Assembly: GCF_028864145.1 (NCBI RefSeq)
Contig: NZ_JARBHJ010000007.1
Coordinates: forward strand, 1 to 61,915
Reading direction: 5' to 3'
Length of the DNA stretch: 61,915 bases
Source: Actinotignum schaalii
Lineage (GTDB): Bacteria > Actinomycetota > Actinomycetes > Actinomycetales > Actinomycetaceae
Part shown: piece after piece, positions 36,589-45,965 of the stretch
Position numbering within the stretch: the first letter of the stretch is position 1
Layout: each line of letters starts with the position of its first letter
The notes under the pieces: generated by a model
What the model was told of the DNA's origin: nothing
Database searches by the model: none
The model's input: the letters and a program-made list of their open reading frames with translations, nothing else
Program-made: the position numbers and the translations under genes

Positions 36589-38355
36589 ATGAAGCCCGTT
36601 GATTCTCGACTTATGAAATTCGCGCCCACGGCGCGTCGTTACGTTGCCTTGCTCGGCGGAGTTGGTTTTCTGGAAACAGCCCTCGTGCTTGCGCAATGCT
36701 TCTTTATTGCCGCCTCCGTTGCGCCGGTGGCAGACGGCGATCTCACCTTCCGTGACATCGGCTGGCCGGTATTCGGGGTCGCGGCTGCCTTCACCGCTCG
36801 CAGTGTTCTTATCTATATCCGCGAGTCCTACGGCCATCGCGCCGCGCTGCGCACCATCGCTAATCTGCGCGCCCGGGTACTACGCCGGGCTGGTGACCTG
36901 GGCGACCGCTGGCTCGCCTCCGGTAACACCTCCACCACGGTTACCCTGGTGACCTCCGGACTGGATGATTTGGAACCCTATTTCGTCAAATTCCTCCCCC
37001 AGCTCATCCTCACCTGCACGGTTACGCCTTTCGCACTCGTTGTTATCCTTTTCCTCGATTGGGTGAGCGCCATTGCCATCGTGGCCTGTATTCCACTCAT
37101 CCCCATTTTCATGATCCTTATCGGGCGCATGACCCAGGCATTTTCCAATGAACGCCTCGCCTCCATGCAGCGCCTGGGCCAGCAGCTCCTTGACCTTTTG
37201 GGTGGTCTGAGCACTCTCAAAGCACTCGGGCGCGAAGAAGACCCGGCCCGGCGCGTCAAGCATCTCGGGGATGACTACGCCAAGAAAACACTCCAAACTC
37301 TTTACATCGCTTTCCTCTCCGGCGCGGTGCTGGAATTCCTTGCCACGCTATCTACCGCTCTCGTTGCGGTGGAGGTAGGCCTGCGCATGGTGGCCGGAAA
37401 TGTCTCCCTTTTCACCGGGCTGACGATTATCATGCTCACCCCGGAAGTCTTCAAACCGCTGCGGGAAGTTGGCACCCAATTCCATGCTTCCTCCAACGGA
37501 GTAGCGGCTTCTGCTCAGGTCTTTGACCTGCTTGAGCAGCCCCTCCCGGTGGAAGATGGCGCGGTTGAGTGCCCTGATCTGGCCAATTCCCCTATCACGA
37601 TCCGTGATCTCTCGGTTCTTGCGCCCGGCCGTGATACCATCGCGCCCGCGCAGCTGAACGCGGACATCCTCCCAGGGCAGGTAACTGCTTTACGGGGAGC
37701 CTCCGGTTCCGGAAAAACAACAACGGCAAATGTGCTCCTCCGCTTCATTGCCCCCGATAGCGGAACCGTGCATATTGGCACCACCCCGCTCGAAAATATC
37801 CGCCAAGAAAGCTTGTGGCAGCAGGTGTCCTGGGTTTCCCAGCGCCCGGTAATCGTGCCGGGAACCGTAGCGGAAAATATTGGGGTGACTCCGGGCCCAG
37901 CCCTGGAACGCGCCGCGGCCCTCGCCGGTTTTGACGAGGTCATCGCCGAACTTCCGGAAGGGTGGAATACCTTTATCGGGCAGGGCGGCGTCGGTCTTTC
38001 CGTGGGCCAGCGCCAGCGCCTTGCCCTCACTCGTGCCCTGGTGTCTGAGCGCCCCCTCGTGCTTCTCGACGAGCCTTCCGCCCACCTGGATGCTCGCAGC
38101 GAACGGCGCGTCGTCGAATCAGTTGCGCATCTACGAGCGCAGGGACGCACCGTTATCGTTATCGCTCACCGCACCGCGCTTCTCGACCTTGCCGATGCGG
38201 TTATTGATGTAGTGTCAACGACGGCGCAACCGGCTGCCACATCTCCCGGCACCGCACGGCCGGTCCCAGAGCCGGCCGCCGCGCAAATGCAAGCCACTGC
38301 ACCACCGTCCCCCACCGCGCCCGCTAACTCCCAGACAACCGAGGTGACCAAGTGA
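36589..38355 (+). CDS. cydD: Thiol reductant ABC exporter subunit CydD
   Basis: Half of the heterodimeric ABC exporter CydDC, which exports cysteine/glutathione-type thiols and is needed for cytochrome bd assembly. Six hydrophobic helices (residues ~20-320) precede an ATPase domain with Walker A GASGSGKTTT, signature LSVGQRQRLAL (Ser-Val in place of the usual Ser-Gly) and Walker B LVLLDEPSAHLD. A Pro/Ala/Thr-rich tail closes the 588 residues. AAGGAG lies 6 nt before the ATG. It overlaps cydC by 4 nt. Confidence 0.92.
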   Translation: MKPVDSRLMKFAPTARRYVALLGGVGFLETALVLAQCFFIAASVAPVADGDLTFRDIGWPVFGVAAAFTARSVLIYIRESYGHRAALRTIANLRARVLRRAGDLGDRWLASGNTSTTVTLVTSGLDDLEPYFVKFLPQLILTCTVTPFALVVILFLDWVSAIAIVACIPLIPIFMILIGRMTQAFSNERLASMQRLGQQLLDLLGGLSTLKALGREEDPARRVKHLGDDYAKKTLQTLYIAFLSGAVLEFLATLSTALVAVEVGLRMVAGNVSLFTGLTIIMLTPEVFKPLREVGTQFHASSNGVAASAQVFDLLEQPLPVEDGAVECPDLANSPITIRDLSVLAPGRDTIAPAQLNADILPGQVTALRGASGSGKTTTANVLLRFIAPDSGTVHIGTTPLENIRQESLWQQVSWVSQRPVIVPGTVAENIGVTPGPALERAAALAGFDEVIAELPEGWNTFIGQGGVGLSVGQRQRLALTRALVSERPLVLLDEPSAHLDARSERRVVESVAHLRAQGRTVIVIAHRTALLDLADAVIDVVSTTAQPAATSPGTARPVPEPAAAQMQATAPPSPTAPANSQTTEVTK

Positions 38356-40112
38356 GTACTTTCCCTCAAGATGAACGCCGTGCTCTCCTCCGTGCCTTGC
38401 GGCTCCTACGCGTGGACAAGGGCGGATTCTGGGGTTCCGTTGCGGCGGGTGCCGCCGGACTCAGCAGCTCGGTGGCCCTGGCGGCCGTTTCCGCCTGGCT
38501 CATTACCCGAGCTTCCCAAATGCCCCCGGTCCTCGCCCTCGGCGTGGCTACCACCTCGGTGCGTTTCTTTGGGGTATCTAAAGCTCTGCTGCGCTACGTC
38601 AACCGAATTTTCTCGCACCGGGTTACTCTCTACGGAATGTCCAATCTGCGTACCGCTGTCTACGCGACGCTGGCCGATTCCCCTACCGACGTGGTCACCT
38701 CGGTGCGTCGCGGTGACCTGCTTGCCCGCACCGGCCGGGATGTTGATTCGGTCGGTGACGTCGTCGTCAAAGCGGTCCAACCCGGAGCGGTTGCCGGTAT
38801 TGTCTGCCTCGTCTCCTGCCTCATCGTGGGGATTCTGTGCCCACCCATCGGCCTGCTGCTGGCCGGCTGCCTCCTTATTTCCGGAATCCTCGCTCCCTAC
38901 CTGGCCATGCGAGGGGGTCGCATCGCAGAAGAAGCGCAGGTGCGTGACGAAACAGAGATTTCCGCAACCGCGCTGACCATGCTCGATTCGGCCGCTGAGC
39001 TGCGGGTAGCCGGGCGGGTGAACGCCATGGAGGAGGTTCAGGAAGCCACCGAACAGCGGATCTTCCGGCACCGCGACGCCGCGGCCCGCCCCCAGGCTCT
39101 CGCTATCGCCCTGGATACCCTCGCCATGGGTATTGCCGTGGTGGGTGCGATTCTTATCGGAAGCCGGGCTCTGGACGCCGGCACGCTTTCCGCCACCGCG
39201 TTGGCGGTCTGCGTCCTCACCCCGCTCGCCGCTTTCGAAGCCACCCAGGGCCTAGGAGAGGCAGCGATCCAACTGGTACGTTCCGCCAAGGCTGCCCAGC
39301 GTATCCTCGAGCTCCTCGACCGGGCCCAGCGCAGCGAAGAACCGGAAGCCCCGGCACCCACGCACGAACACGGCCTGCATGCTACGGACCTCATTATTGG
39401 GTGGCCGGGCGGGCCGGACGTGGCCGGACCTTTCGAGCTCCACGTAGAACGTGGCTCCTCCATCGCCATCGTGGGACATTCGGGAATCGGGAAATCTACC
39501 CTGCTCTATACTTTGGCGGGAATGCTGCGCCCGCATGCCGGCTCGGTCCGCCTGGACGGGCACGAAGTCTCCACCCTGGATCGGCGCACGGTCTCCCACA
39601 CCCTCACCCTCACCGCGGAGGACGCTCACGTTTTTGAAACCACCGTGCTGGAGAACCTCCGGGTGGCGCGCCCCTCGGTCACCGAAAGAGAAGCCGTGGA
39701 GCTGCTGGTGCGCGCAGGCCTGGGTACCTGGCTCACCCAGCTCCCGCGCGGGGTTCATACTCTGCTGGGAGAGGATGCCGCCACGATCTCGGGTGGAGAA
39801 CGACGGCGCCTGCTGCTTGCCCGGGCGCTAGCCTCCGATGCGGAATTCCTGCTCCTGGATGAACCCGGTGAGCACCTCGACCCGGAAACCGCCGATGAGC
39901 TTATCCGCGATTTGCTTCGGGCCGGTAAGAATAGCACCGATCCGCGTACTATTATCTTGGTGACGCACCGGCTCACGCCCCTTGATGCCGCCGACGAGGT
40001 TATTGTTATGACCCGTGACGAAGGTGGTATCGCCCACGTGAGCGCGCGCGGCACCCACGAGGAGCTCACCGAAAGGCTCGCCTCGTACGCATGGGCGGCG
40101 AAACAGGAATAA
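38352..40112 (+). CDS. cydC: Thiol reductant ABC exporter subunit CydC
   Basis: Partner of CydD. Membrane helices occupy ~residues 20-310, and the ATPase domain has Walker A GHSGIGKSTL, signature ISGGERRRLLLARAL, Walker B FLLLDEPGEHLD and H-loop VTHRLTP. 586 residues. GTG start inside the cydD stop (GTGA overlap), which couples synthesis of the two half-transporters. It is followed 2 nt later by the sensor-kinase gene. Confidence 0.92.
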   Translation: MSTFPQDERRALLRALRLLRVDKGGFWGSVAAGAAGLSSSVALAAVSAWLITRASQMPPVLALGVATTSVRFFGVSKALLRYVNRIFSHRVTLYGMSNLRTAVYATLADSPTDVVTSVRRGDLLARTGRDVDSVGDVVVKAVQPGAVAGIVCLVSCLIVGILCPPIGLLLAGCLLISGILAPYLAMRGGRIAEEAQVRDETEISATALTMLDSAAELRVAGRVNAMEEVQEATEQRIFRHRDAAARPQALAIALDTLAMGIAVVGAILIGSRALDAGTLSATALAVCVLTPLAAFEATQGLGEAAIQLVRSAKAAQRILELLDRAQRSEEPEAPAPTHEHGLHATDLIIGWPGGPDVAGPFELHVERGSSIAIVGHSGIGKSTLLYTLAGMLRPHAGSVRLDGHEVSTLDRRTVSHTLTLTAEDAHVFETTVLENLRVARPSVTEREAVELLVRAGLGTWLTQLPRGVHTLLGEDAATISGGERRRLLLARALASDAEFLLLDEPGEHLDPETADELIRDLLRAGKNSTDPRTIILVTHRLTPLDAADEVIVMTRDEGGIAHVSARGTHEELTERLASYAWAAKQE

Positions 40113-40114
40113 GG

Positions 40115-41803
40115 ATGCTGGATACCACAACGGTTATTTTCAATGCGCTCGCGTTGACCGCGCGCCTGGATCGCACCCAGGTGCTCGAGAATTTGGCCGG
40201 CGCCGGATTGAAATTAACCGGAGCGTCCAGTGCCGCCGTTCTCATGTTCAATTCGGCGGAAAAGGTGACAAGCATTGTTACCCTGGGCCAGGCGCTACCC
40301 GCAGCTGCCAGCCTCACACCCACCAGCCTGGATCGCGACCTCGAATCTCTCGGCAATGAAGATACCATCATGTGGGATCGTGCCGAGGCAGTTAGTGCCG
40401 TGCATGATGCGAGCGGCATCACCCCGGAACCTGCCGCGGGAAACACCCCACTTACCGCTGCCAGCTACAGGGATGGACTCTACGGCCCGGGTATCACGAA
40501 CTTCCTCACCTCGCGTCTCATGACCGGGAATCGGGTGCTCGCCCGAGTCATCTTCTTCAATAAACCCGGTTCTTTTAGCGAAGCAGATATTAACCTCATT
40601 GCACTGTTGGCGCGCGCCGCTACTATTGCCGTCGAAAATGCACGCCTGTACGAGGAATCGAATTCCCGTGCGCAATGGCTTTCCGCCTCGCGGCGTATCA
40701 CTATCGCGCTGCTGCAAGGAAGCGATGAAGAGGAAGCCCTCCAGCTGATCGCCACCGAAATGCGGCGGGTAGCGGATGCCGATCTGGCTCTTATTATCCT
40801 TCCCTCGGTGGCTGATACCTGGGCTTGCGAATTTGTGGCGGGCGAGGTCGGGCAGGACCTGGTGGGCACCACTTTCGGGCGGGATTCCCGAGCGCGGGCG
40901 GTGGCCCAAAGCGGGCTCGGGCGCATTATTGATACAAGCACCGCGCCACCTTCCCCCGATAATCCGCTCAACCGTTTCGGCCCACTTCTTTACGCGCCGA
41001 TGGCCGGAGGGGATACCGCGCGCGGTGTTATTATTCTGGCCCGGCTGCGCGGGCGCGCGGAATTCGACATGGTTGATTTAACGATGGCGGAAAGCGTGGC
41101 GAATCAGGCAGCCCTCGCCTTGGAGCTGGCTGATGCGCGCTACGTGCAAGCCCAATCGGCACAGTTGGAAGAACGCTCCCGCATTTCGCGCGATCTGCAC
41201 GATTTCGCGATCCAGCAGCTCTTCGCTTCCGGGATGCGCCTGTCTGCGTTGCGTGATGATCTCGCCACCGAGGACGCGGTGGCCGATAATGTGCTCGATA
41301 CCCTCGATAACGCCATCGAATCGATTGATGAATCCGTGGCGCAGATCCGCCAGATTATTTACTCGCTGCGCGGCCCGGATACCTCGGTTCCGGTGGTCTC
41401 ACGCCTGCGCCGCGAGGTGAGCTCCGTGACGGCACAGCTCGGTTTCACCCCGAGCCTGCGTATTAGCGTGCGCGGCGAAGATATTGATAGCGGCACCCAC
41501 ACCGAGATTGATGATGCCATCGGTTCGGATATTAGCGACGACGTTATCGCCGTGGTGCGCGAATGCCTTTCCAATGCGGTGCGCCACGCTCACGCCCATA
41601 CCATCACAGTCACGGTTACCGTTACCGACCGCGATATTAGCGTGGAAGTTGCCGATGACGGCGTAGGTATTGGCGAATTGAGCCGACGTTCAGGGCTATC
41701 TAATCTGGCCGCCCGGGCCCGGCGCCACCACGGTACCTTCTCCATTGCTCCGGGCAGCGAGAGCGGTACGGTAGTGCGCTGGCGGGCCCTCATCGACGGT
41801 TAA
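40115..41803 (+). CDS. GAF-domain sensor histidine kinase (HisKA_3 type)
   Basis: Soluble NarL-class kinase. GAF-like region 1 spans residues ~15-170 and GAF-like region 2 ~185-345. The dimerisation/phosphoacceptor box RISRDLHDFAIQQLF has His at 362. The ATPase domain follows, with N-box VVRECLSNAVRHAHAH and G-box VADDGVGIG. No membrane helix is seen, so it should sense an internal signal; two-GAF kinases of this layout include the haem sensors DevS/DosT, but the ligand here is unknown. The start MLDTTTV is 2 nt after cydC; an in-frame ATG 8 codons earlier overlaps cydC. Co-transcription with cyd suggests a redox or oxygen role. Confidence 0.88.
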   Translation: MLDTTTVIFNALALTARLDRTQVLENLAGAGLKLTGASSAAVLMFNSAEKVTSIVTLGQALPAAASLTPTSLDRDLESLGNEDTIMWDRAEAVSAVHDASGITPEPAAGNTPLTAASYRDGLYGPGITNFLTSRLMTGNRVLARVIFFNKPGSFSEADINLIALLARAATIAVENARLYEESNSRAQWLSASRRITIALLQGSDEEEALQLIATEMRRVADADLALIILPSVADTWACEFVAGEVGQDLVGTTFGRDSRARAVAQSGLGRIIDTSTAPPSPDNPLNRFGPLLYAPMAGGDTARGVIILARLRGRAEFDMVDLTMAESVANQAALALELADARYVQAQSAQLEERSRISRDLHDFAIQQLFASGMRLSALRDDLATEDAVADNVLDTLDNAIESIDESVAQIRQIIYSLRGPDTSVPVVSRLRREVSSVTAQLGFTPSLRISVRGEDIDSGTHTEIDDAIGSDISDDVIAVVRECLSNAVRHAHAHTITVTVTVTDRDISVEVADDGVGIGELSRRSGLSNLAARARRHHGTFSIAPGSESGTVVRWRALIDG

Positions 41804-41851
41804 CCGACTACCCGAGTAACCAGGTCAACGGCTCAATAGCTCTATCAACAT

Positions 41852-41875
41852 ACCGGTAGCTCAGTCGGTAAACAG
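41852..41875 (+). other. tRNA 5'-half-like fragment
   Basis: ACCGGTAGCTCAGTCGGTA matches the usual 5' acceptor/D-arm pattern of bacterial tRNAs (GTAGCTCAGTCGGTA). No D-stem closing GAGC, anticodon arm or T arm follows, and the next bases belong to the response-regulator gene. It is a remnant or a chance match. Confidence 0.35.
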
Positions 41876-41899
41876 CTAATCGCCCGGCACTGGGCCCGG

Positions 41900-42538
41900 C
41901 TACTGGTTGCGCCACCCGGTGGCACGCTGGCCGGCAACCCATGCGGCAACCTGGGTGCGCCGCTGCAAGCCCATCTTGGAGAGCAGCGAGGTAATGTGGT
42001 TCTTCACCGTCTTTTCCGCCACCCCGAGCTGCTCGCCGATTTCCCGGTTGGATAGCCCATCCCCGATCAGCTCAAGAACATTGCGTTCCGAGGGGGTGAG
42101 ATCCGCGGTGGGATCATCATGATCGGCGCGCCGCCGTGAGACCGTGCGCTCGTCGAGAAGAACGCGCCCTTCGGCCACGGCCTTGATATTGTCCGAAATT
42201 TCCGCCCCGCGCACCGACTTCAAGAGGTACGCTTTCGCGCCGGCGTTGAGGGATTCGGAGAGGGCGTCGTCGTCATCAAAAGAGGTGAGGACGATGCACT
42301 TAGTATCCGGGCTGACCTCCTGGAACTGATTAATAATATCGATTCCGGTGCCGTCCGGGAGCCGCAAATCTACCAGCGCAACATCGGGGAGCACCAGGCC
42401 GCCGCGCCGTACCGCTTCTTCTACGCATCCGGCTTCGGCAACCACCTCGAGGCCCTCCGAACGGTCAACCACCTCAATGATTCCCCGCCGTACCACTTCA
42501 TGATCATCAATAATCATGACGCGAATATTTTGTGCCAC
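41900..42538 (-). CDS. NarL/LuxR-family response regulator
   Basis: Probable partner of the GAF kinase encoded convergently 96 nt away. The receiver domain has the acid pair IIDDHE, phosphoacceptor D57 in LVDLRLPDGTG, Thr/Ser in VLTSFDDDD and Lys in YLLKSVRGAE. The C-terminal LuxR helix-turn-helix lies at ~145-205 (LTPSERNVLELIGDGLSNREIG). The start is placed at a GTG (42536-42538) with AAAGGAGG 10 nt upstream; an ATG 11 codons earlier has no such site. 212 residues. Kinase and regulator are not in one operon, so they may be controlled separately. Confidence 0.9.
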   Translation of the reverse strand: MAQNIRVMIIDDHEVVRRGIIEVVDRSEGLEVVAEAGCVEEAVRRGGLVLPDVALVDLRLPDGTGIDIINQFQEVSPDTKCIVLTSFDDDDALSESLNAGAKAYLLKSVRGAEISDNIKAVAEGRVLLDERTVSRRRADHDDPTADLTPSERNVLELIGDGLSNREIGEQLGVAEKTVKNHITSLLSKMGLQRRTQVAAWVAGQRATGWRNQ

Positions 42539-42593
42539 GCGCCGGCCCTCCTTTGTTTGCATCGCCATCATCGGTCAATAATCCGCCCTTATT

Positions 42594-43517
42594 CTACCCA
42601 ATCGGAGCGACTTGACATACCGGGCACAGCGTGGTGGAACGCCCGCCGAGGGTAATTTTCCGCAAGGGGGTTCCGCAGCGCTCGCAGGGTTGCCCGGCCC
42701 GCCCGTAGGCCCGCAAAGACCTCTCAAAATAGCCGCTCTCGCCGTTGACATGCACGTACAGGCGATCAAAAGATGTGCCGCCGGCGGCCAGCGCAGCTTG
42801 GAGTACCTCCCGCCCGGCGTGCAGCAGTTCCCGCGCCGCGTGGTTCGCGAGCGCCGTGGTTTCGGGGTGAATACGAGCTCGATAGAGCATTTCATCGGCA
42901 TAAATATTTCCGATTCCGGAAATGATGTTCTGGTCGAGAAGCACGCGTTTGATCGCGCGCCGGGTGGTGCCGAGAATTTCGAGTAGTGCGGTTTCGTCCA
43001 GATGAGGATCGAGCAGGTCTCGGGCAATATGCGCCACGGGCGCGGGTACGACGGCGCGCTCGGACCCCGCCCCGCCCGGCTGGCCATCAGCGGTGGCCTG
43101 GAAAGCGACCGGCGCCAGGTAGCCGAAGGTGCGCTGATCCACGAAGTCGAGGACACGGCCGTTATCGAGCGCGAAGCGGGCCCGCAGGTGGCGGCGCTGC
43201 CCGGCCGAACCTTCTGCATCGGCGGGAGTTTCTGCACAGGCGGGGCTTCCTTCACCGCCGGCACCCGGCTCATCCACCCTGAATTGCCCGGACATACCCA
43301 GGTGAGCGAGGAGGGCCAGATCCTCCCCCATATCGCACCACAGGAATTTTCCGCGCCGTACCACCGCTCGCACGGTACGGCCCACCACCGGGGCCAGGCC
43401 CTGCGGGGCACGGCGGATCACGCGGGTGCCGAAAGCCTGCGCGGTAAGGATGCGCCGGCCCGTCAGGTGTTCAGCGAGTCCGCGTCGGATTGATTCAACT
43501 TCGGGAAGTTCGGGCAC
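42594..43517 (-). CDS. mutM: Formamidopyrimidine-DNA glycosylase
   Basis: Removes 8-oxoguanine and formamidopyrimidines from DNA. It starts with the catalytic PELPEVESIRRGL (Pro at the N-terminus after Met removal). The helix-two-turn-helix lies in the middle, and the C-terminal zinc finger is CERCGTPLRK...TTLCPVCQ. At 307 residues it is a little long, because of an Ala/Gly/Glu insert near residues 78-105. It follows rnc by 9 nt, as in mycobacteria (rnc-mutM). Confidence 0.94.
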   Translation of the reverse strand: MPELPEVESIRRGLAEHLTGRRILTAQAFGTRVIRRAPQGLAPVVGRTVRAVVRRGKFLWCDMGEDLALLAHLGMSGQFRVDEPGAGGEGSPACAETPADAEGSAGQRRHLRARFALDNGRVLDFVDQRTFGYLAPVAFQATADGQPGGAGSERAVVPAPVAHIARDLLDPHLDETALLEILGTTRRAIKRVLLDQNIISGIGNIYADEMLYRARIHPETTALANHAARELLHAGREVLQAALAAGGTSFDRLYVHVNGESGYFERSLRAYGRAGQPCERCGTPLRKITLGGRSTTLCPVCQVAPIG

Positions 43518-43526
43518 GCCTACCTA

Positions 43527-44306
43527 CTAGGATTCCGCGCCGGCAGTGCCGTCGGTGGCGGAGGCACCCGTGCCGGGAGCTGCGTCGTCGTTCCTATCCT
43601 CAGCTGCCGGCTGTACCTCACCCTTCTCGATCAGATCGGCGAGAATCCGGTAGGAGGCTTCGGCGGCGGCGTGGCGCGCATTCTTCTGTGAGCTTCCTTC
43701 GCCGCTCCCCCATTCGCGCCCGGCCATGGAGGCCACCGCGGTGAAAACCCGCGCGTGGTCGGGACCGGTGGAGCTCAACTCGAATTCCATGGTGCCTTCC
43801 CAGCCCAGGCCATGCGCAAGCTCTTCGAAACTCGTTTGCCAGTCGAGGTTGGGGCCCAGCACCGAGGCATCCTTGATCTTGGAATCGAGGAGCCGGTCCA
43901 CGATCTCACGGGTTGGTTCCATTCCGTGTTCCAGATAAGTCGCGGCAATTAGGGCTTCCACCGTATCGGAGAGGATGGAATCCTTGTTACGCCCGCCGGA
44001 GCGATCCTCCCCGCGGCCCAGGCGCAGGGAGTCACCCAGATTGATCCGCCGCGCCACATCGGCCAAGGCCTTCTCAGACACCGCGTAGGTTTTCATTTGG
44101 GACATATCGCCTTCGGAGGCATCGGGGTATTCCCGAAATACTTTCTCCGCGATGATGAGGCCCAGAATGGAATCACCCAGGAATTCCAGGCGTTCGTTAT
44201 GGGGTTCGTCGTGCTCGAAAGCGAAGCTGCGATGGGTAAGGGCGCGGCGCAGCAAGGGCCGAGGCAGGTCAATTCCCCACTGTTCCACTAATTCACGATA
44301 GGCCAT
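43527..44306 (-). CDS. rnc: Ribonuclease III
   Basis: Double-strand-specific endoribonuclease for rRNA and mRNA processing. The catalytic domain has the signature ERLEFLGDSILGL and a later acidic DTVEALIAATYLEHG. A double-stranded RNA-binding domain occupies ~residues 165-235. An acidic Ala/Gly tail closes the 259 residues. The start MAYRELVEQWG is chosen because upstream in-frame sequence from 44450 lies within DUF177 and lacks family character. The gap to DUF177 is 2 nt. Confidence 0.95.
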   Translation of the reverse strand: MAYRELVEQWGIDLPRPLLRRALTHRSFAFEHDEPHNERLEFLGDSILGLIIAEKVFREYPDASEGDMSQMKTYAVSEKALADVARRINLGDSLRLGRGEDRSGGRNKDSILSDTVEALIAATYLEHGMEPTREIVDRLLDSKIKDASVLGPNLDWQTSFEELAHGLGWEGTMEFELSSTGPDHARVFTAVASMAGREWGSGEGSSQKNARHAAAEASYRILADLIEKGEVQPAAEDRNDDAAPGTGASATDGTAGAES

Positions 44307-44308
44307 GC

Positions 44309-44869
44309 TTACTCCTGTGCCCGCAGCTGGGCTTCCAGTGCGTCCAGCGCATCCGAGTGCAGGGTGGGTGCCTCGTGGTGGTGCCCTTCGGGCAGGTCTT
44401 CCAGGCGTTCCCCACAGCCGGCGCACAGGCCCTGGCACGTGGGGGAACACAGGGGTTGGAAGGGCAGATTGAGCACAATGGCATCGCGGAGCACCGGTTC
44501 CAGATCCACGTGGTGATCCTCAATGACCGGGTGTTCTTCGGCGTCCTCATCCCCTTCAGCAATGAGTTCGGCACGCCGCTGCGGGTAGTAGGCCAGATCG
44601 GATACTTCCTGGGTGCGTTCTTCGTGGATATCGCGCAGGCAGCGTGAGCACTGGCCCTCCACGGTGAAATGCACTTGCCCGCCAATATAAACACCTTCGG
44701 ACACCGAGGTGAGGTTGAGATCCACATCAAGTTCGGATCCGGTAGGGACGGCCATGAGCTCGATACCCAGATCCGGGGGCGCCGCGAAGGTTTCCCGCAC
44801 CGGCATAAAGGACCCGTCGCTACGCGGTAAATCGTGCAGCGAGACAACAAAAGGACTGCGAAGGTCCAC
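44309..44869 (-). CDS. DUF177/YceD-family protein
   Basis: Member of the YceD/DUF177 family, associated with 23S rRNA and often next to rpmF or rnc. It is 186 residues. A Cys pair CSRCLRDI near residue 75 and CSPTCQGLCAGCGERL near 135 suggest zinc binding. GTG start sharing one base with the sepIVA-like stop (TAGTG). Here it directly precedes rnc; rpmF is not in the gap. In Mycobacterium the same order sepIVA-DUF177-rnc-mutM occurs. Confidence 0.88.
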   Translation of the reverse strand: MDLRSPFVVSLHDLPRSDGSFMPVRETFAAPPDLGIELMAVPTGSELDVDLNLTSVSEGVYIGGQVHFTVEGQCSRCLRDIHEERTQEVSDLAYYPQRRAELIAEGDEDAEEHPVIEDHHVDLEPVLRDAIVLNLPFQPLCSPTCQGLCAGCGERLEDLPEGHHHEAPTLHSDALDALEAQLRAQE

Positions 44870-45462
44870 TATTCCTCCTCGGAATGATCAAAAACAGCGT
44901 CGGTGGTTTCTTGGCGGCTGGCAAGAACTTCCCGGCCCGCGTAAATCTGGGCGAGGGCCGCATCCATTTTTTCGTGCGCGGCCCGCACGGCCTCTTCCAG
45001 CGCGGCCGCGACCCCGTTCACCTGGTCTTCCAGATTAGCGAGGGTCGAATCAGAGTAGTGGTTGGCGCCTTCGCGTAGCCGTTCGGCCTTCTGCTTGGCT
45101 TCGTCCTCAATTCGCGCGGCGGTGGAGCGCGCCGCAATGGTGATGGCGTCATTGGAGACGAGCCGGCTGGCCTGGGCGCGTGCTTCCGCCACAATATTTT
45201 CTGCATCCTGGCGGGCCGAGGCAATAATACTCGCTGCTTCCTGGCGCCCGGAGGCGCGCACCGAATCGATATCAGCCAGCACGTCATCGGCGCGGAGCAC
45301 CTGATCGGGTACCGCATCGCGGGCTAGCTGGAGCAGGTCACGCACCTCGGATTGGTTGATCATCACCGAGGCGGACATGGGGATGGAACGTGCGTTATCC
45401 ACCAGGGCGAGGAGCTCATCGAGGATCTCCACCACCGATTCCCCGCGTGTATCGTGAGTCAT
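44869..45462 (-). CDS. SepIVA-like DivIVA-domain coiled-coil protein
   Basis: Predicted cell-division or septum-associated coiled coil. It has 197 residues. An N-terminal VVEILDELLALVDNARSI segment resembles the DivIVA lipid-binding start, followed by long Ala/Glu/Arg helices (~60-185) with heptad-like spacing. The assignment rests largely on synteny with mycobacterial sepIVA (between coaD-type genes and DUF177-rnc-mutM), plus the coiled-coil pattern. The ATG overlaps the coaD stop by 4 nt. An alternative is a generic ATP-synthase-b-like coiled coil. Confidence 0.65.
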   Translation of the reverse strand: MTHDTRGESVVEILDELLALVDNARSIPMSASVMINQSEVRDLLQLARDAVPDQVLRADDVLADIDSVRASGRQEAASIIASARQDAENIVAEARAQASRLVSNDAITIAARSTAARIEDEAKQKAERLREGANHYSDSTLANLEDQVNGVAAALEEAVRAAHEKMDAALAQIYAGREVLASRQETTDAVFDHSEEE

Positions 45463-45932
45463 TGCATCTCCTCTTCCAAAGCCCGCGCCACCCGCGCGGG
45501 AACGAAACTCCGCACGTCACCTTTGTGCCGTGCCACATCTTTCACCAGCGAGGAGGCAATATGGCCTTTCGCCGGATCCCCCACCAGGAACACCGTTTCG
45601 ATCCCCGATATTTCCCGGTTCATGAGCGCCATGGGGTATTCCGCATCCAGATCCACCGCGGAGCGCAGTCCCTTGACGATGGCATCCGCCCTGATATCTC
45701 GGCAAAAATCCACCAGCAGCCCGCCGAAATCCTCCACCCGCACATTGGCCATATGGCGCACTTCTTCGCGAATGAACTCCACGCGTTGCCGCGGCGAAAA
45801 AAGCGGATTTTTCGAAGAGTTATGCGCGACCAGAATAACAACCTCGTCAAAGAGGGAAGCGGCGCGGGCAAAAACGTCGAGATGTCCAAAAGTGACGGGA
45901 TCGAAAGACCCGGGGCAGACTGCAAGCGTCAT
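45459..45932 (-). CDS. coaD: Phosphopantetheine adenylyltransferase
   Basis: Fourth step of coenzyme A synthesis. The nucleotidyltransferase motif VCPGSFDPVTFGHLDVF begins at residue ~5 and the conserved late block HIASSLVKDVARHKGDV is present. The 157-residue length is standard. It follows rsmD by 33 nt, the common rsmD-coaD pairing. Confidence 0.96.
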   Translation of the reverse strand: MTLAVCPGSFDPVTFGHLDVFARAASLFDEVVILVAHNSSKNPLFSPRQRVEFIREEVRHMANVRVEDFGGLLVDFCRDIRADAIVKGLRSAVDLDAEYPMALMNREISGIETVFLVGDPAKGHIASSLVKDVARHKGDVRSFVPARVARALEEEMQ

Positions 45933-45965
45933 AGTTATAGCCTAATCTTTCCTGAGGCGCTCAGC

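Noticed and set aside
44300-44312. Absence of rpmF between DUF177 and rnc
   Set aside because: The sepIVA-DUF177-rnc-mutM order without rpmF is also found in mycobacteria, so it is not anomalous.
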